The notes under the pieces were generated by a model. The model worked only from the letters and a program-made list of their open reading frames with translations. It was not told the DNA's origin and did not search any database. Shown in pieces: positions 16,414 through 27,500 of a DNA stretch of 64,000 nt; the first letter of the stretch is position 1; every line of letters begins with the position of its first letter. The DNA comes from Dyella_D sp052115385 (lineage in GTDB: Bacteria > Pseudomonadota > Gammaproteobacteria > Xanthomonadales > Rhodanobacteraceae). The stretch spans positions 124,001 through 188,000 of the forward strand of contig NZ_JBFRGP010000002.1 of NCBI RefSeq assembly GCF_052115385.1, in the 5' to 3' direction. The position numbers were made by a program, and so were the translations under genes.

Positions 16414-16683
16414 ATGGGACTCGCGGCAAGGGTAACGGACATGATCGTCAGCTCCGCCACGTTCGGCGCACCGGTGCCGATCGTGCCGCCGGGCGCACCG
16501 ACGGTGCTGATCGGCAGCATGCCGGCGGCGCGCCTGGGTGATGGCTGCGGCCTGGACGTGATCCTGCTCGGTTCCATGACGGTGCTGATCGGCGGCCTGC
16601 CAGCCGCGCGCATCGGCGATCCCACCGGCGCCGGCGGCATGGTCAGCGCGCCGGGCTGCCCCACCGTGCTGATCGGAGGCTGA
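16414..16683 (+). CDS. PAAR-type spike tip protein
   Basis: The 89-residue protein has the Gly/Pro-rich beta pattern of PAAR/DUF4150-like tips: GLAARVTDMIVSSATFG, PPGAPTVLIGSMPAARLGD, then a second similar half LLGSMTVLIGGLPAARIGD, ending GCPTVLIGG. It sharpens the VgrG-like spike. The shorter start at 16414 is chosen because upstream codons cover the hairpin and repeat. It is followed 4 bases later by the gp25 gene. Confidence 0.92.
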   Translation: MGLAARVTDMIVSSATFGAPVPIVPPGAPTVLIGSMPAARLGDGCGLDVILLGSMTVLIGGLPAARIGDPTGAGGMVSAPGCPTVLIGG

Positions 16684-16687
16684 CGCC

Positions 16688-17128
16688 ATGGATCGCGATT
16701 TCCTCGGCCGCGGCTGGTCGTTCCCGCCTGACTTCAGCGGACCGGTGCCGGGCGTGGCCATGCTGGAGGACGAAGCCGACGTCGCCTCGAGCCTGCACGT
16801 GCTGCTCAGCACGCGGCCGGGCGAGCGGGTGATGCAGCCGGCCTACGGCTGCAATCTCAGCGAGCTGCTGTTCGAAAGCCTGGACACGCGGATGAAGACG
16901 CTGATCGCCGACAAGATCGAATCGGCGGTGCTGTATTTCGAGCCGCGCGTGACGCTGGACCAGGTCAGCCTGGACGACAGCGGCATCGCCGACGGCCTGG
17001 TGCTGATCCAGGTGGCCTACACGGTGAAGTCCGCCAACTCGCGGTTCAACTTCGTCTATCCGTACTACATCCGCGAAGGCACCGACATCAATCTCACCAC
17101 GACCAACCTGCTGCCGGACAACGGCTGA
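16688..17128 (+). CDS. gp25-like baseplate protein (Pvc9-like)
   Basis: The 146-residue protein contains the GPW/gp25 lysozyme-like (inactive) pattern: LGRGWSFPPDFSG, EDEADVASSLHVLLSTRPGE and RVMQPAYGCNLSELLFE. gp25 joins the baseplate wedges to the first sheath ring and nucleates sheath assembly. Length and place in the operon are normal. The next gene begins 4 bases after its stop. Confidence 0.95.
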   Translation: MDRDFLGRGWSFPPDFSGPVPGVAMLEDEADVASSLHVLLSTRPGERVMQPAYGCNLSELLFESLDTRMKTLIADKIESAVLYFEPRVTLDQVSLDDSGIADGLVLIQVAYTVKSANSRFNFVYPYYIREGTDINLTTTNLLPDNG

Positions 17129-17132
17129 CGTC

Positions 17133-20100
17133 ATGGCCAACGACTGCTCCCATAACGATGATCCCTTGAAGCTGGTGCGCGAAGGCACCAGCCAGGACGA
17201 GCGCGCGCCGGCCGCGCTGGCGCCGGATGCGGCGCCGGTGGATGCGCGCACCGTCGCGCACGACATCGTGTTCGCCCAGGCCTATGCCGGCCTGCTCAGC
17301 CGCTATAGCGCGGCGAATGCGCTGGCCGGCGACTGGCGCGATTACTTCGGCGGCGACATGACGGTGCCGCTGGCAATTGCTGCGATCGAGGACGTCGATG
17401 CGTACAAGACCACCGTGCGCGAATGGTTCGATTTCCTCAACGATATGGACAACGCCGGCGATGCCGGCGCACTGCAGGATCGCCTGGGTTATCTGTACGC
17501 CGCGCTCGGCGCGCTGGCCGAGGCGCTGGATGGCCTGCAGCAGAAGCTGGCGGATGAAACGCCGCTCAAGGGCACGCTCGACAACCTGGTCCGGACGCAG
17601 CTCGCGCCGGCCTTCGCGCGGCTGATCGCCTACTACAAGGGCGGCGTGGCGCTCGGCGTGGTGAACGCGGTGGCGCCGGTGCCGCCGTTGCGCGTGCTGC
17701 AGCATCCGGCCAAGGCCTTTGCCGACGTGCTGGCTGGCGGCCTGTCCGGTGCGTGGAGTGGCGGTGCGGCCTGGGCTGGCTATGTCGGCGCTATTGCCGC
17801 GGACGACTCGGTCTACGGCGCTGGCGGCGCGCCCGATCCGTTCGTGCGTATCAACCATTGCGCCACGCACAACCTGTTCCGCTCGGTGTTCGACCTGTTC
17901 CTGAAGGTGCTGATGCGCACCGCCAGCGAAGCGCAGGCGGGTCTGGCCGATGCGCTGGCCAATGTCTCCGCGCATGCGCCGCACTACGCGCTGTATCTGG
18001 CCTTCCTGCAGCTGCTCACGCATGCCAGGGAGGCCGGCAACGGGCTGACCCAGCGGCATCTGGATTTCTACTACGCCACCATCCTTGGCCTGCAGCCGCG
18101 GCCGGCGCAGCCGGGCCAGGTGCATCTGCTGGCCGAGCTGGGCAAGCAGGCGACACAGTACGACTTCGCGCCAGGCACTTCGTTCAAGGCCGGCAAGGAC
18201 GCCAACGGCAAGCCCGCCTTCTTCGCCAGCCTGGACGATCTGGTTGCCAACAAGACGGTGGTGACCTCGCTCAAGACGGTGTATCGCCATGGCGGCGAGC
18301 CGCTGACTTCCGGCGACGACGACCAGGGTCGCCTGTACGCCTCGCCGGTGGCCAACTCCGACGACGGGCAGGGCGCGCCGCTGACCTCGCCGGACCTGTC
18401 CTGGCAGCCGTTCTTCAACAAGGACTATGTGGACGGTGCGCTGCAGGCGATCGACATGCCTCCGGCGCAGATCGGCTTCGCCGTCGCCTCGCATCATCTG
18501 CTGCTGGCCGAAGGTACGCGCTATGTATTCCTGCGCCTGCAGCTGCGCGACGCGCTGCCGGCGGGTTTCGACCTGTCCGACGACGTGCTGTGCCAGTTCA
18601 GCACCGCCAAGGGCTGGTTGGCGCGCGAGCCGCTGTACTTCGCCGCCAGCAGCAGCAAGACGCTGGATCTGTGGGTCGCCCTGAGCGGAGCGGACGAGTC
18701 CGTCGTCCCGTACGCCGCGGCGACGCAGGGCTATAACTTCGACACCGGCCTGCCGCTGCTGCTGGTGACGCTGAAGCAGGACGTCCAGCGCGATTACGCC
18801 TACGCGCAGATGCAGGGCCTGGTGCTCAACGCGTTGGAGCTCTACACCTGGGTCGGCGGCATCAAGACCGTGGCGGCCACCAGCGATACCGGTCCGCTGG
18901 ACCTGTCCAAGCCGTTCCAGCCGTTCGGCGCCTCGCCGGTGAAGGGCAGCAGCCTGGTGGTCGGCTGCAAGGAGATTTTCCAGAAGCATCTCGATGGGTT
19001 GTCGCTGCAACTGCAGTGGCAGGTCGATCCGGCGGTGTATTCGGTGAGCATGCCGAACGTGCTCGCCGACCTGCTGCAGGCCGGCAGCTGGACGCCTTCG
19101 GGCGCGTCCACCGTGGCGCTCGGCAACAGCACGGACTACACCTACGTCAGCCTCGGCAACAAGGCCAACGGCACCGTGCTGGATGCGCCGGATGTCGAAG
19201 CCGACGAACCGTACAGCACGCAGGCGCGCCAGGGGTATGTGCGCCTGCGCCTGGATGGCGGCATCGGCCAGGACGCCTACCAGACCGCGTTGATCGCGTG
19301 GTTGCGCAAGGACGCCAGCGCCACCGATCCGGGGCCGCGTCCACCGCAGGGGCCGGTGGCTGCGGCGCTGACGCTGTCGTACCAGTCGTCCACGATGCTG
19401 GCGCTCGATACCGCCACTGAAGCCGCGTTCCAGTCGCGCGCCGGCCGCTTCTTCCATCTGGCGCCGTTCGGTACCGCCGAACGGCATCCGTATCTGTGCG
19501 GCGGCGGCAACGTGTCCTTGCTGCCGCAGTTCTCCTTCGTGCGCGGCAATACCACGCTCGGCAGCGAAGCGGAGTTCTATATCGGCCTCGTCGGCCTGCT
19601 GCCGCCGCAGAACCTGTCGCTGCTGTTCCAGGTGGCGGATGGCACGGCCAATCCGCTGGCGACCAAGCCGGTGCCGCATATCGACTGGTCGTACCTGGTC
19701 GCCGACCAGTGGGTGCCGTTCCCGCAGAACGCCGTGGTCGACGCCACCGGCGGCCTGCTCAATTCCGGCATCGTCACGTTTGCCGTGCCGCGCGATGCGA
19801 ACACCGACAATCGCCTGTTGCCCGCCGGCCAGTATTGGATCCGCGCCGCCGTGCACGAGGCCAGCGACGCAGTCTGCCGCCTCAAGCTGGTCGCGGCGCA
19901 AGCACTGCAGGCGGTGTTCGCCGACCAGGGCAATGCGCCGGACTTCTCGGCCGCGCCGCTGCCGCCGGGCACGGTGTCCCAGCTCGCCGCGCCGGATGCG
20001 GCAGTGAAGGGCATCACCCAGCCGTATCCGTCCTTCGGCGGACGCGGCGCCGAGCGCATGCCGGATTTCTACCGGCGCATCAGCGAGCGCCTGCGCCACA

Positions 20101-20801
20101 AGGACCGCGCGATCGACCTGTGGGACTACGAGCGCCTGGTGCTGGAAGCCTTCCCGCAGATCTACAAGGTGAAGTGCCTCAACCATACGCAGTACGAGCC
20201 GGCCGACAGCAGCGGCAGCAGTCCGTGCAGCGGCGGCATCTACCGCGAGCTGGCGCCCGGCCACGTCACCGTGGTGGCGCTGCCGAACCTGCGTGGGCAG
20301 GTCCAGCGCGATCCGCTCAAGCCGTACACGAGCCTGGGCGTGCTGGCCGATATCCAGGCCTATCTCGGCGCGCGCAGCAGCGGCTTCGCGCAGCTGCACG
20401 TCAAGAATCCGCAATTCGAGGAAGTGCGCGTGTCCTTCACCGTGAAGCTGCGCGATGGCTATGACCAGGCTTACTACTCGGTGCAGTTGCAGCAGGCGAT
20501 CACGCGCTTCCTGTCGCCGTGGGCATTCGACGGCACCGGCACGCCTTCGTTCGGCGGCAAGATCTACAAGTCCGCGCTGATCCATTTCGTGGAGACGCAG
20601 GCCTGCGTCGACTACGTCACCGACTTCCGCCTGTTCCAGGACCTGCCTTGCCAGGCGCCGGGCGGCGTCGATCTCGATGAAGCCGTCGGCTCGCGCGCCG
20701 TCTCGATCCTGGTCTCGGCGCCGGCCAGCAAGCACCAGATCACCGTCATCAAGCCCGCGCCGGACCCGGCGCTGGCGGAAAGCTGCGGGTGCGACGCATG
20801 A
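17133..20801 (+). CDS. Large baseplate wedge protein (Pvc11-like, baseplate J)
   Basis: The 1222-residue protein fits the Pvc11/Afp11 baseplate component by size and position. Recognisable parts are a region near residues 300-400 (HLDFYYATILGLQPRPAQPG, QYDFAPGTSFKAGKDANGKP) and a J/gp6-like C-terminal part from about residue 970 (RMPDFYRRISERLRHKDRAI, DLWDYERLVLEAFPQIYKVK). A ring of these and the next protein forms the baseplate wedges. Its stop overlaps the next start (ATGA). Homologues are usually long and poorly conserved in the middle, and that seems to hold here. Confidence 0.88.
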   Translation: MANDCSHNDDPLKLVREGTSQDERAPAALAPDAAPVDARTVAHDIVFAQAYAGLLSRYSAANALAGDWRDYFGGDMTVPLAIAAIEDVDAYKTTVREWFDFLNDMDNAGDAGALQDRLGYLYAALGALAEALDGLQQKLADETPLKGTLDNLVRTQLAPAFARLIAYYKGGVALGVVNAVAPVPPLRVLQHPAKAFADVLAGGLSGAWSGGAAWAGYVGAIAADDSVYGAGGAPDPFVRINHCATHNLFRSVFDLFLKVLMRTASEAQAGLADALANVSAHAPHYALYLAFLQLLTHAREAGNGLTQRHLDFYYATILGLQPRPAQPGQVHLLAELGKQATQYDFAPGTSFKAGKDANGKPAFFASLDDLVANKTVVTSLKTVYRHGGEPLTSGDDDQGRLYASPVANSDDGQGAPLTSPDLSWQPFFNKDYVDGALQAIDMPPAQIGFAVASHHLLLAEGTRYVFLRLQLRDALPAGFDLSDDVLCQFSTAKGWLAREPLYFAASSSKTLDLWVALSGADESVVPYAAATQGYNFDTGLPLLLVTLKQDVQRDYAYAQMQGLVLNALELYTWVGGIKTVAATSDTGPLDLSKPFQPFGASPVKGSSLVVGCKEIFQKHLDGLSLQLQWQVDPAVYSVSMPNVLADLLQAGSWTPSGASTVALGNSTDYTYVSLGNKANGTVLDAPDVEADEPYSTQARQGYVRLRLDGGIGQDAYQTALIAWLRKDASATDPGPRPPQGPVAAALTLSYQSSTMLALDTATEAAFQSRAGRFFHLAPFGTAERHPYLCGGGNVSLLPQFSFVRGNTTLGSEAEFYIGLVGLLPPQNLSLLFQVADGTANPLATKPVPHIDWSYLVADQWVPFPQNAVVDATGGLLNSGIVTFAVPRDANTDNRLLPAGQYWIRAAVHEASDAVCRLKLVAAQALQAVFADQGNAPDFSAAPLPPGTVSQLAAPDAAVKGITQPYPSFGGRGAERMPDFYRRISERLRHKDRAIDLWDYERLVLEAFPQIYKVKCLNHTQYEPADSSGSSPCSGGIYRELAPGHVTVVALPNLRGQVQRDPLKPYTSLGVLADIQAYLGARSSGFAQLHVKNPQFEEVRVSFTVKLRDGYDQAYYSVQLQQAITRFLSPWAFDGTGTPSFGGKIYKSALIHFVETQACVDYVTDFRLFQDLPCQAPGGVDLDEAVGSRAVSILVSAPASKHQITVIKPAPDPALAESCGCDA

Positions 20802-23800
20802 ACAGCCTCCAGCCCATGAACGCGCAGGCGCTCGCCGCGCAGCCCGCAGTGGATCCCTCGCTGGATTACTACCAGCTGCGGCGCGAAGGCATCGGCCACG
20901 TCCAGCAGGCGGGCCATCAGCAGTGGACGGACTACAACGTCCACGATCCGGGCATCACCATCCTGGAAGCGCTGTGCTACGCGATCACCGACGTGGGTTA
21001 CCGCATCGAGTGGGATATCGAGGACATCCTCGCGCCGCCGCTGCCGTCGGCCGATCCCGCGCAGCCGTATCCCGACCAGGCCTTCTTCACCGCGCGCGAC
21101 GTGCTCACGGTGAACCCGGCCACGGTCAATGATGTTCGCCGCACGCTGATCGACCTTCCCGGCGTGAGCGACGCCTGGGTGCTGTGCAAGAGCTGCGCCT
21201 GCGAAGTCAGCTACTGGGCGTATTGCGACCTCGCCGGCAACCTGGTGTTGCAATACGGCCAGCCCGCGAGTCCGCCCAACCCCGCCAGCGAAACCTGGGT
21301 GCTGGGCCTGTACGAAACCCTGCTGGAGCTGGACGACGATCCGGAGCTGGGCGATCTCAACGACCGCACCGTGGTGCAGAACAGCGCGCTCCACGATGGC
21401 GACGGCGCGCATCCGATCCTGATGGAGCTGCGCTTCCCGGATATCGCGCTGCTGGAACGCGATGCGTGGCTGCGCTTCCTCAGCGACGACGCGAGCTTCG
21501 CCAACCCCGCCGACTTCAGCATCGAGCTGACCCGGCTGGGCGCGACCAAGACCTATAACGTGTTCGACCTGCCGGATCCGGCCGACCGCGACGCCTACCT
21601 GCGCCAGCAGTGGAACGGCGTGTTCTATCTCAGCCTGCGCATCGGCTTCAGCGGCTCGCCGGAGGTGATCGATATCGAGAACGCCGCACTGCGCGTGTTC
21701 GCTGACGGCGCCGTGCAGGACGCCGTCAGCGCCGGGGCCTGGCGCACGCTGTTCAGCGATGCCACGCCCGCCGGCTTCGTGCTGCGCTATCGCAAGAAGG
21801 CCAAGGCCACCGCGGCCGCGGTGGCCGGCGCCAAGGCCGCGCTGCAGCAGTACCGCAACCTGGGCGAGGACTATTGCCTGATCGACCATGCCGGGGTCGA
21901 GGACGTAGCGGTCTGCGCCGACGTGGAAGTGCGGCCGGATGCCGATATCGAGCGCGTGCAGGCGAGCATCTGGTTCGCGCTGGAGCAGTACATGACGCCG
22001 CCGGTGCCGTTCCGCACCCTGCAGGAGCTGCAAGCCCGCGGCGTGGCGGTGGAGGACATCTTCGACGGCCCCGCGCTGGACAATGGCTTTATCGAGGACG
22101 CGGACCTCGCCGCGGCCGAACTCAAGGCGATGCTGCGCGCCTCCGACATGGTCCACCTGCTGATGGATATCGACGGCGTGGTGGCGGTGAACCAGCTGCG
22201 CCTGACCAAGTACGACGACGAAGGCCAGCTCGTCGCCGGCGCCGCCGACCCGACCTGGATCAACGACCAGCCGGTCTATGACCCCGGCAAGACCAGCGCG
22301 GCCTGGCTGCTGGCGATCAGCCCGCGCCACCAGCCGCGGCTGTATCTGAACCAGTCGCGCTTCCTGTTCTACAAGGACGGCCTGCCGTTCCTGCCGCGCG
22401 TCGACGAAGCGACGGATACGCTCAACCAGCTGCGCGGCGATGCCGACCGCCCGAAGAACCCCGGCGCGCCGAACGACCTGCCGGTGCCGGCGGGCGTGTA
22501 CCGCCAGCCGGACGACTACTTCCCGGTGCAGTACAGCTTTCCGCTGGCGTACGGCATCGGCCCCGACGGCCTGCCGCCGCGCGCGCTGCCGGCGCGCAAG
22601 GCGCAGGCGAGCAACCTGAAGGCCTATCTGCTGGTGTTCGAGCAACTGCTCGGCAATGCGCTGGCGCAGCTGGCGCATACGTCGGATCTGTTCTCGCTCG
22701 ACCCCACCGTGGCGCGCAGCTATTTCGTCAAGCCCTTCGACGCCAGCCTGATCAAGGATCTGGCGACGATCGCCGACCCGCTGAAACTCACCCGCGCCGC
22801 GGTCGAGGCGCTGGTGGAAACGCCGGCCGAGTTCCAGTCGCGCCGCAACGCTTTCCTCGATCACCTGCTCGCGCGCTTCGGCGAGCAGTTCAGCGAATAC
22901 GCGCTGCTGCTGACTCAGGCCGCCGGCGACGCGGTGGCGAAGTCGCGGCTGATCGACAACAAGATCGCCTTCCTGCGTCGCTATCCGGCGGTGAGCCACG
23001 ACCGCGCCAAGGCGTTCGATTACCAGACCGAGCCGAATGCACCGGGCAACGAGCCGGGCATCAAGCAGCGCATCAACCTGCTGCTGGGCTATCCGGACCT
23101 GAGCTATGCGTGGACCGCCGGCGCGCCGGCGGGCAGCGCCTATCCGGTCGACTATCAGCTGGCCGACGGCATCGGCACGCTGCAGTTGCAAGGCGCCGTC
23201 AGCGTGACCGCCGACAGCGCGGCCAAGGCAGGCGAGGGCGCGTATCGCCTGCTGCTCGACCGCATGATCCTCGACGAGGCCTATACGATCGCCTCCGTCG
23301 CCGGCGGCAGGTTCGCACTGGTGCTCGAAGATGCCGCATCGACCGAGATCGGCCGCAGCGCTACATCGTTCGCCAGCGCCGCCGAGGCCACGGCGCTGAA
23401 GGAGACGCTGCTGTCATGGAGCGCGGGCGCGCGCACCCTGGTGATCGAGCACATCCTGCTGCGTCCGAAGTTCATCGGCGATGCCTTGTATCCGGCCTGT
23501 TGCGAAGACGGCTGCTCGACCTGCGGCAGCGCGGATCCGTACTCGTTCCGGCTCACCTATGTGATGCCCGGCTGGACCGTGCAGTACACCGACAACCTCG
23601 ACCTGCGCCGCTACGCCGACCGCACCATCCAGCGCGAGACGCCCGCGCATCTGCTGGCCAAGATCTGCTGGGTGGGCAACGACGGCTATGTCGAGAACCC
23701 CTGCGATGGCGTGGTGGAAGACCTGGCCGACCTGTTGCAGGCGCAGGGGCTGGCCGCGGACGCCACGCCGCCGTCGAGCGACGATGCCTGCGCCGACGCG

Positions 23801-24535
23801 CATATGATCCTGGACGAATTCGGCGCCGCGTTCGCCGCCTGGTTCGCCGACAAGAAGCTCAGCTTCCTGCGCGAGGATGCGCTGGCGGCGGCGATCGGTG
23901 CGCAGTTCGGCGGCGTCGCGCAACCGGCGGACGGCGAATACAAGACGCTGTTCACCGCCGCGCTGTGGGACGCGGTGCGCGCGTTGATGACCACGCGCTT
24001 CACCGAGATCGCCAGCCAGGGGTGGCAGTTCGAGCGGTTCGAAGCGGCCTGGCGCACCTGGCTGGACGCCAATGCGGCGATCGACTGGACCGACGAGCGG
24101 CTGGTCGAACGGGTGGAAGCGCTGCTGTCCGCCGGTGTGCAGAGCAGCAACGCCACGGCGGCCGCACTGTGCGGCTGCGCCGGACGCATCGTCACCGACT
24201 ACGGCAGCGCCTACTACGCCTGGATGCACGACAACCTCGCGGCGGGCCATGCCTTCGAAGACCTGACCCCGTTCGCCGCACCCGCGGTGAGCCTGTGCGC
24301 GGGCCTGAGCTTCACACCCGGCACGCAAGCGAAGATCGCCGCGCTGCTGCAGGAACGCTACGCCGCCTATGCCTTGCCGTCCTACTGGCTATGGGTGGTG
24401 ACGATCCTGCTGGCCGGCCTGCGCAATACCTACCCGGGCGCCACCCTGCACGACTGCGATGAAGGCAGCGATTTCAATCCGGTGCGCCTCGACAACACTG
24501 CGCTGGGCAATTACCCGCGCAAGACCACTCTTTGA
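20798..24535 (+). CDS. Large baseplate protein (Pvc12-like)
   Basis: The 1245-residue protein starts in the preceding stop codon (ATGA). The sequence WTDYNVHDPGITILEALCYA (residues of about 43-62), continuing into ITDVGYR, is the typical start of Pvc12/gp7-like eCIS baseplate proteins. A Cys-rich segment (CCEDGCSTCGS, near residue 903) and a helical, Ala-rich C-terminal third follow. It should pair with the Pvc11-like protein in the wedges and offer the docking site for fibres. A GTG start 9 bases upstream is possible but less likely. It is longer than the Photorhabdus version, mainly in the C-terminal third. Confidence 0.83.
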   Translation: MNSLQPMNAQALAAQPAVDPSLDYYQLRREGIGHVQQAGHQQWTDYNVHDPGITILEALCYAITDVGYRIEWDIEDILAPPLPSADPAQPYPDQAFFTARDVLTVNPATVNDVRRTLIDLPGVSDAWVLCKSCACEVSYWAYCDLAGNLVLQYGQPASPPNPASETWVLGLYETLLELDDDPELGDLNDRTVVQNSALHDGDGAHPILMELRFPDIALLERDAWLRFLSDDASFANPADFSIELTRLGATKTYNVFDLPDPADRDAYLRQQWNGVFYLSLRIGFSGSPEVIDIENAALRVFADGAVQDAVSAGAWRTLFSDATPAGFVLRYRKKAKATAAAVAGAKAALQQYRNLGEDYCLIDHAGVEDVAVCADVEVRPDADIERVQASIWFALEQYMTPPVPFRTLQELQARGVAVEDIFDGPALDNGFIEDADLAAAELKAMLRASDMVHLLMDIDGVVAVNQLRLTKYDDEGQLVAGAADPTWINDQPVYDPGKTSAAWLLAISPRHQPRLYLNQSRFLFYKDGLPFLPRVDEATDTLNQLRGDADRPKNPGAPNDLPVPAGVYRQPDDYFPVQYSFPLAYGIGPDGLPPRALPARKAQASNLKAYLLVFEQLLGNALAQLAHTSDLFSLDPTVARSYFVKPFDASLIKDLATIADPLKLTRAAVEALVETPAEFQSRRNAFLDHLLARFGEQFSEYALLLTQAAGDAVAKSRLIDNKIAFLRRYPAVSHDRAKAFDYQTEPNAPGNEPGIKQRINLLLGYPDLSYAWTAGAPAGSAYPVDYQLADGIGTLQLQGAVSVTADSAAKAGEGAYRLLLDRMILDEAYTIASVAGGRFALVLEDAASTEIGRSATSFASAAEATALKETLLSWSAGARTLVIEHILLRPKFIGDALYPACCEDGCSTCGSADPYSFRLTYVMPGWTVQYTDNLDLRRYADRTIQRETPAHLLAKICWVGNDGYVENPCDGVVEDLADLLQAQGLAADATPPSSDDACADAHMILDEFGAAFAAWFADKKLSFLREDALAAAIGAQFGGVAQPADGEYKTLFTAALWDAVRALMTTRFTEIASQGWQFERFEAAWRTWLDANAAIDWTDERLVERVEALLSAGVQSSNATAAALCGCAGRIVTDYGSAYYAWMHDNLAAGHAFEDLTPFAAPAVSLCAGLSFTPGTQAKIAALLQERYAAYALPSYWLWVVTILLAGLRNTYPGATLHDCDEGSDFNPVRLDNTALGNYPRKTTL

Positions 24536-24556
24536 CTTTGACGACGGAGATCGCTC

Positions 24557-27500
24557 ATGGAGAGCTTGCTTGACCATTACCCGGTCTTCGAGGCGAACCA
24601 GGTATTGATGAGCCGGCATCTGAACGATGCCTTCGACTACCTCGACCAGCAGCAACGCCAGACCCGTTCGCACCTGATCGGCATCGGCATCGCCTGCGGC
24701 CTGACGATCCAGCTCAGCGGTTCGGCCATCGCGCTGGCCAAGGGCTGCGGCGTCAGCTCCGAGGGCTACCTGATCGTGGAGCCGGAAGACCTGGCGCTGA
24801 CGGCTTATCGCCCGTATACGCTGCCGACCGACATCGACTATCCCTCCTTCAAGAGCGACGGCGCGCCGTTCGCGATGTGGGAGCTGTTCGAGGACGGGGT
24901 GCCGAACACCACGCCCTTGGGCAGCCCGTCGGGCTTTCTCGACGACAAGGCGGTGCTGCTGTTCCTGGAGCTGAAGAAGGAAGGCCTGCGCACCTGCAGC
25001 CCGAACAACTGCGACGACAAGGGCTCGCAGGTCACCGCCACGGTGCGCCGCCTGCTGATCGCGCGCGGCGACCTGGACAGCATCATCGCCGCGGCGAACG
25101 GCCTGGGCAGCGGCTTGAGCGAGGGCGACCTGGTCGCCGCGATGTCCGCGCGCCTGAGCCTGCCGGACCTGCGCCCGCGCCGCTTCGACGTGCTCAATTC
25201 CAACCCGGTGGGCAGCGACGACATCTACACCGCCTTCCTCGACATGATCCGCCAGGGCGACCTGGCCAGCGCGACCGGGCAGGCGCTGAGCGCGGCGTAT
25301 GCGGCGTTCCGGCCCTTGCTGGTCGCCGATTACGCGACGGATCCGTTCGCCGGCTTCGCGGCGGCTTATGGCTTCCTCGACAGCGCGCCGACGGACACCA
25401 CCCAGGTGAAGTTCCTGCAGTACTACGCCGACCTGTTCGACGACCTCGTGCGCGCCTACGACGAGTTCCGCTGGAAGGGCCTGGAACTGATCTGCGCCTG
25501 CTGCCCGGACGACGGGCTGTTTCCGCGGCACCTGATGCTGGGCCTGCTGCATCCGGAGCGCGCGGCCAACCCGGACGGCTATCGCCAGGGTTTCCTGCCG
25601 TCGCCCGCGGTGGGCAGTTGCGAGGAGGACGGCGCGCAGCTGCGCCAGTTGTTCGCGCGCCTGGTCGCGATGTGCGCCGGTTTCACCGATCAGCCCAAGC
25701 TGCCCAAGGCCAATCCGTCGCTGCCGTTCGATCCGCAGATCCGCGTCACGCCCAGCCGCCGCTGCTGCGGTGGCGATGCGCTGGAAGGCACTGCGATCCC
25801 GTATTACTACGCGCAGCCGGGCAGCCAGCCGCTGTATCCGCTGTGGAGCCCGCTGCTGACCCGGCGCAAGCGCGCCAACCAGAACCTGGGCTACAACTCC
25901 GATCTCTATACGCCGGCCGCGCCGGACTTCGTCACCGACCCCTTGCGCTACGACCTGGGCTCGCACGACTTCCTGCGCATCGAAGGCCACCTGGGCAAGG
26001 ACTACCAGTCCGTGCTGCGCTCGCTGCTGAGCATGAAGTCGCAGTACCGCCTGCCGATCGACGTGATCGCGCTGCGCACCGGCGCCTACGACGACAGCCA
26101 GCCGGTGGACCTGAGCCAGGAGCAGGCGCGCTTCCAGGACCTGGATGCGCTGTACGGCACATTGCGCGGCGAGCTGCGTTCGCAGCTGGTCGAAGGGATC
26201 ATGCAGCTCTACAACTACGTGATCCCCGCCATCAACGGCCTGCCGCTCGCCGGCGGCACCCCGCAGCTGGCGCTGCTGACCCAGTACGCGCCGCAGTTCA
26301 CGTACAACGGCAACACCATCGGCGCCTGGTACGAGCATTACCTGACGCGCTTCGAGAACCAGGGCTATATCGACGTCAACCAGAACGCGATCAACTCCTA
26401 CGCGATGCTGTATCTGTACTGCGCGCTGTTCAACGGCACGCTGGCGCCGGACCAGAGCGCGTATCCGCACGTGGTGGCGATCTACTACTTCAGCAAGCTG
26501 GCCGAGGCGCTGGACCCGTCGCTGGCCGCGCTGAACTACGCGGACTTCGAGAACAAGTACCAGGACCTGATGGCCCTGATCCGCTATCTGCGTTCGGACC
26601 TGATGACCAGGGTGCCGGCCGACCTGCAGGCCTTCCTGCCGCAGGACGAGTTCGTCGACCTGTGCGAAGGCGTGCTGATGGGTTGCAAGCTCGACGCCAT
26701 CAAGTCGGCGCGCGACGAGTTCCAGACGCGCGTGGGTGAACTCAAGCGGCTGCAGTTCCTGTCCAGCTTCCTGCAGCGCGAGCCGGGCATCCAGCACAAG
26801 GCCGGCGTGCCGCTGGGCGGCACCTTTATCGTGGTCTATCACGGCGATACCGCGATCAATGACTTCGTCGGCGGCTTCGGGCAAGGGCTCGGGCTGGTGC
26901 AGTTCCCGCTGGAGGTGGCGAACCAGAACGAAAGCCGCGTGGCGACGCCGGTGGAGCGCAGCCCCGCACCCCGCGTGATGCGCGCGATGAATATCGCCGG
27001 CACCGGCGTGGCCGGTACGATGAATATCGCACCGGGCGCCGACGCGACCGCCGACACCTCGCGCCTGGCGCGCGCGATCGGCAACCTGAGCGCCAACCGC
27101 AAGCTGATCCAGAACGACGACCTGCACATGGTGGTGGACTGGCTCACCGGCCGCACGCCGGTGGCCACGCCGACGCTGCCATCCGGGGTGGGGGTGATCT
27201 CCGAGGGCGACCCGGCCGCCGCCATCATCGGCCGTGCGCTGGACGAGCTGGACGCCGGTACGGTGATCGCCGATTTCTTCCTGCCGTATCGCCTGAGTGG
27301 AACCGGCCCCGCCATCCAGTACGTGCTGCCGAAGGTGCCGCCGACCTTTACCGTGTCGGTCGGGTGCACGGAGCCCAACGGCACTGCTTCCGTAAGCATC
27401 GACGCCAAGGGCGGCGTACCGCCATACGATGTCGCCGCCGACGGTGGCGCCTATCAGCCGCTCGGCGCACCGCTGTCCCTGACGGTCGGCAACCACAGCG

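Noticed and set aside
17094..20735. A 1213-codon open frame on the minus strand opposite the Pvc11-like gene
   Set aside because: It is very rich in Arg, Gln, His, Ala and Gly and has no domain pattern. It arises from GC-rich third positions of the real + strand gene.
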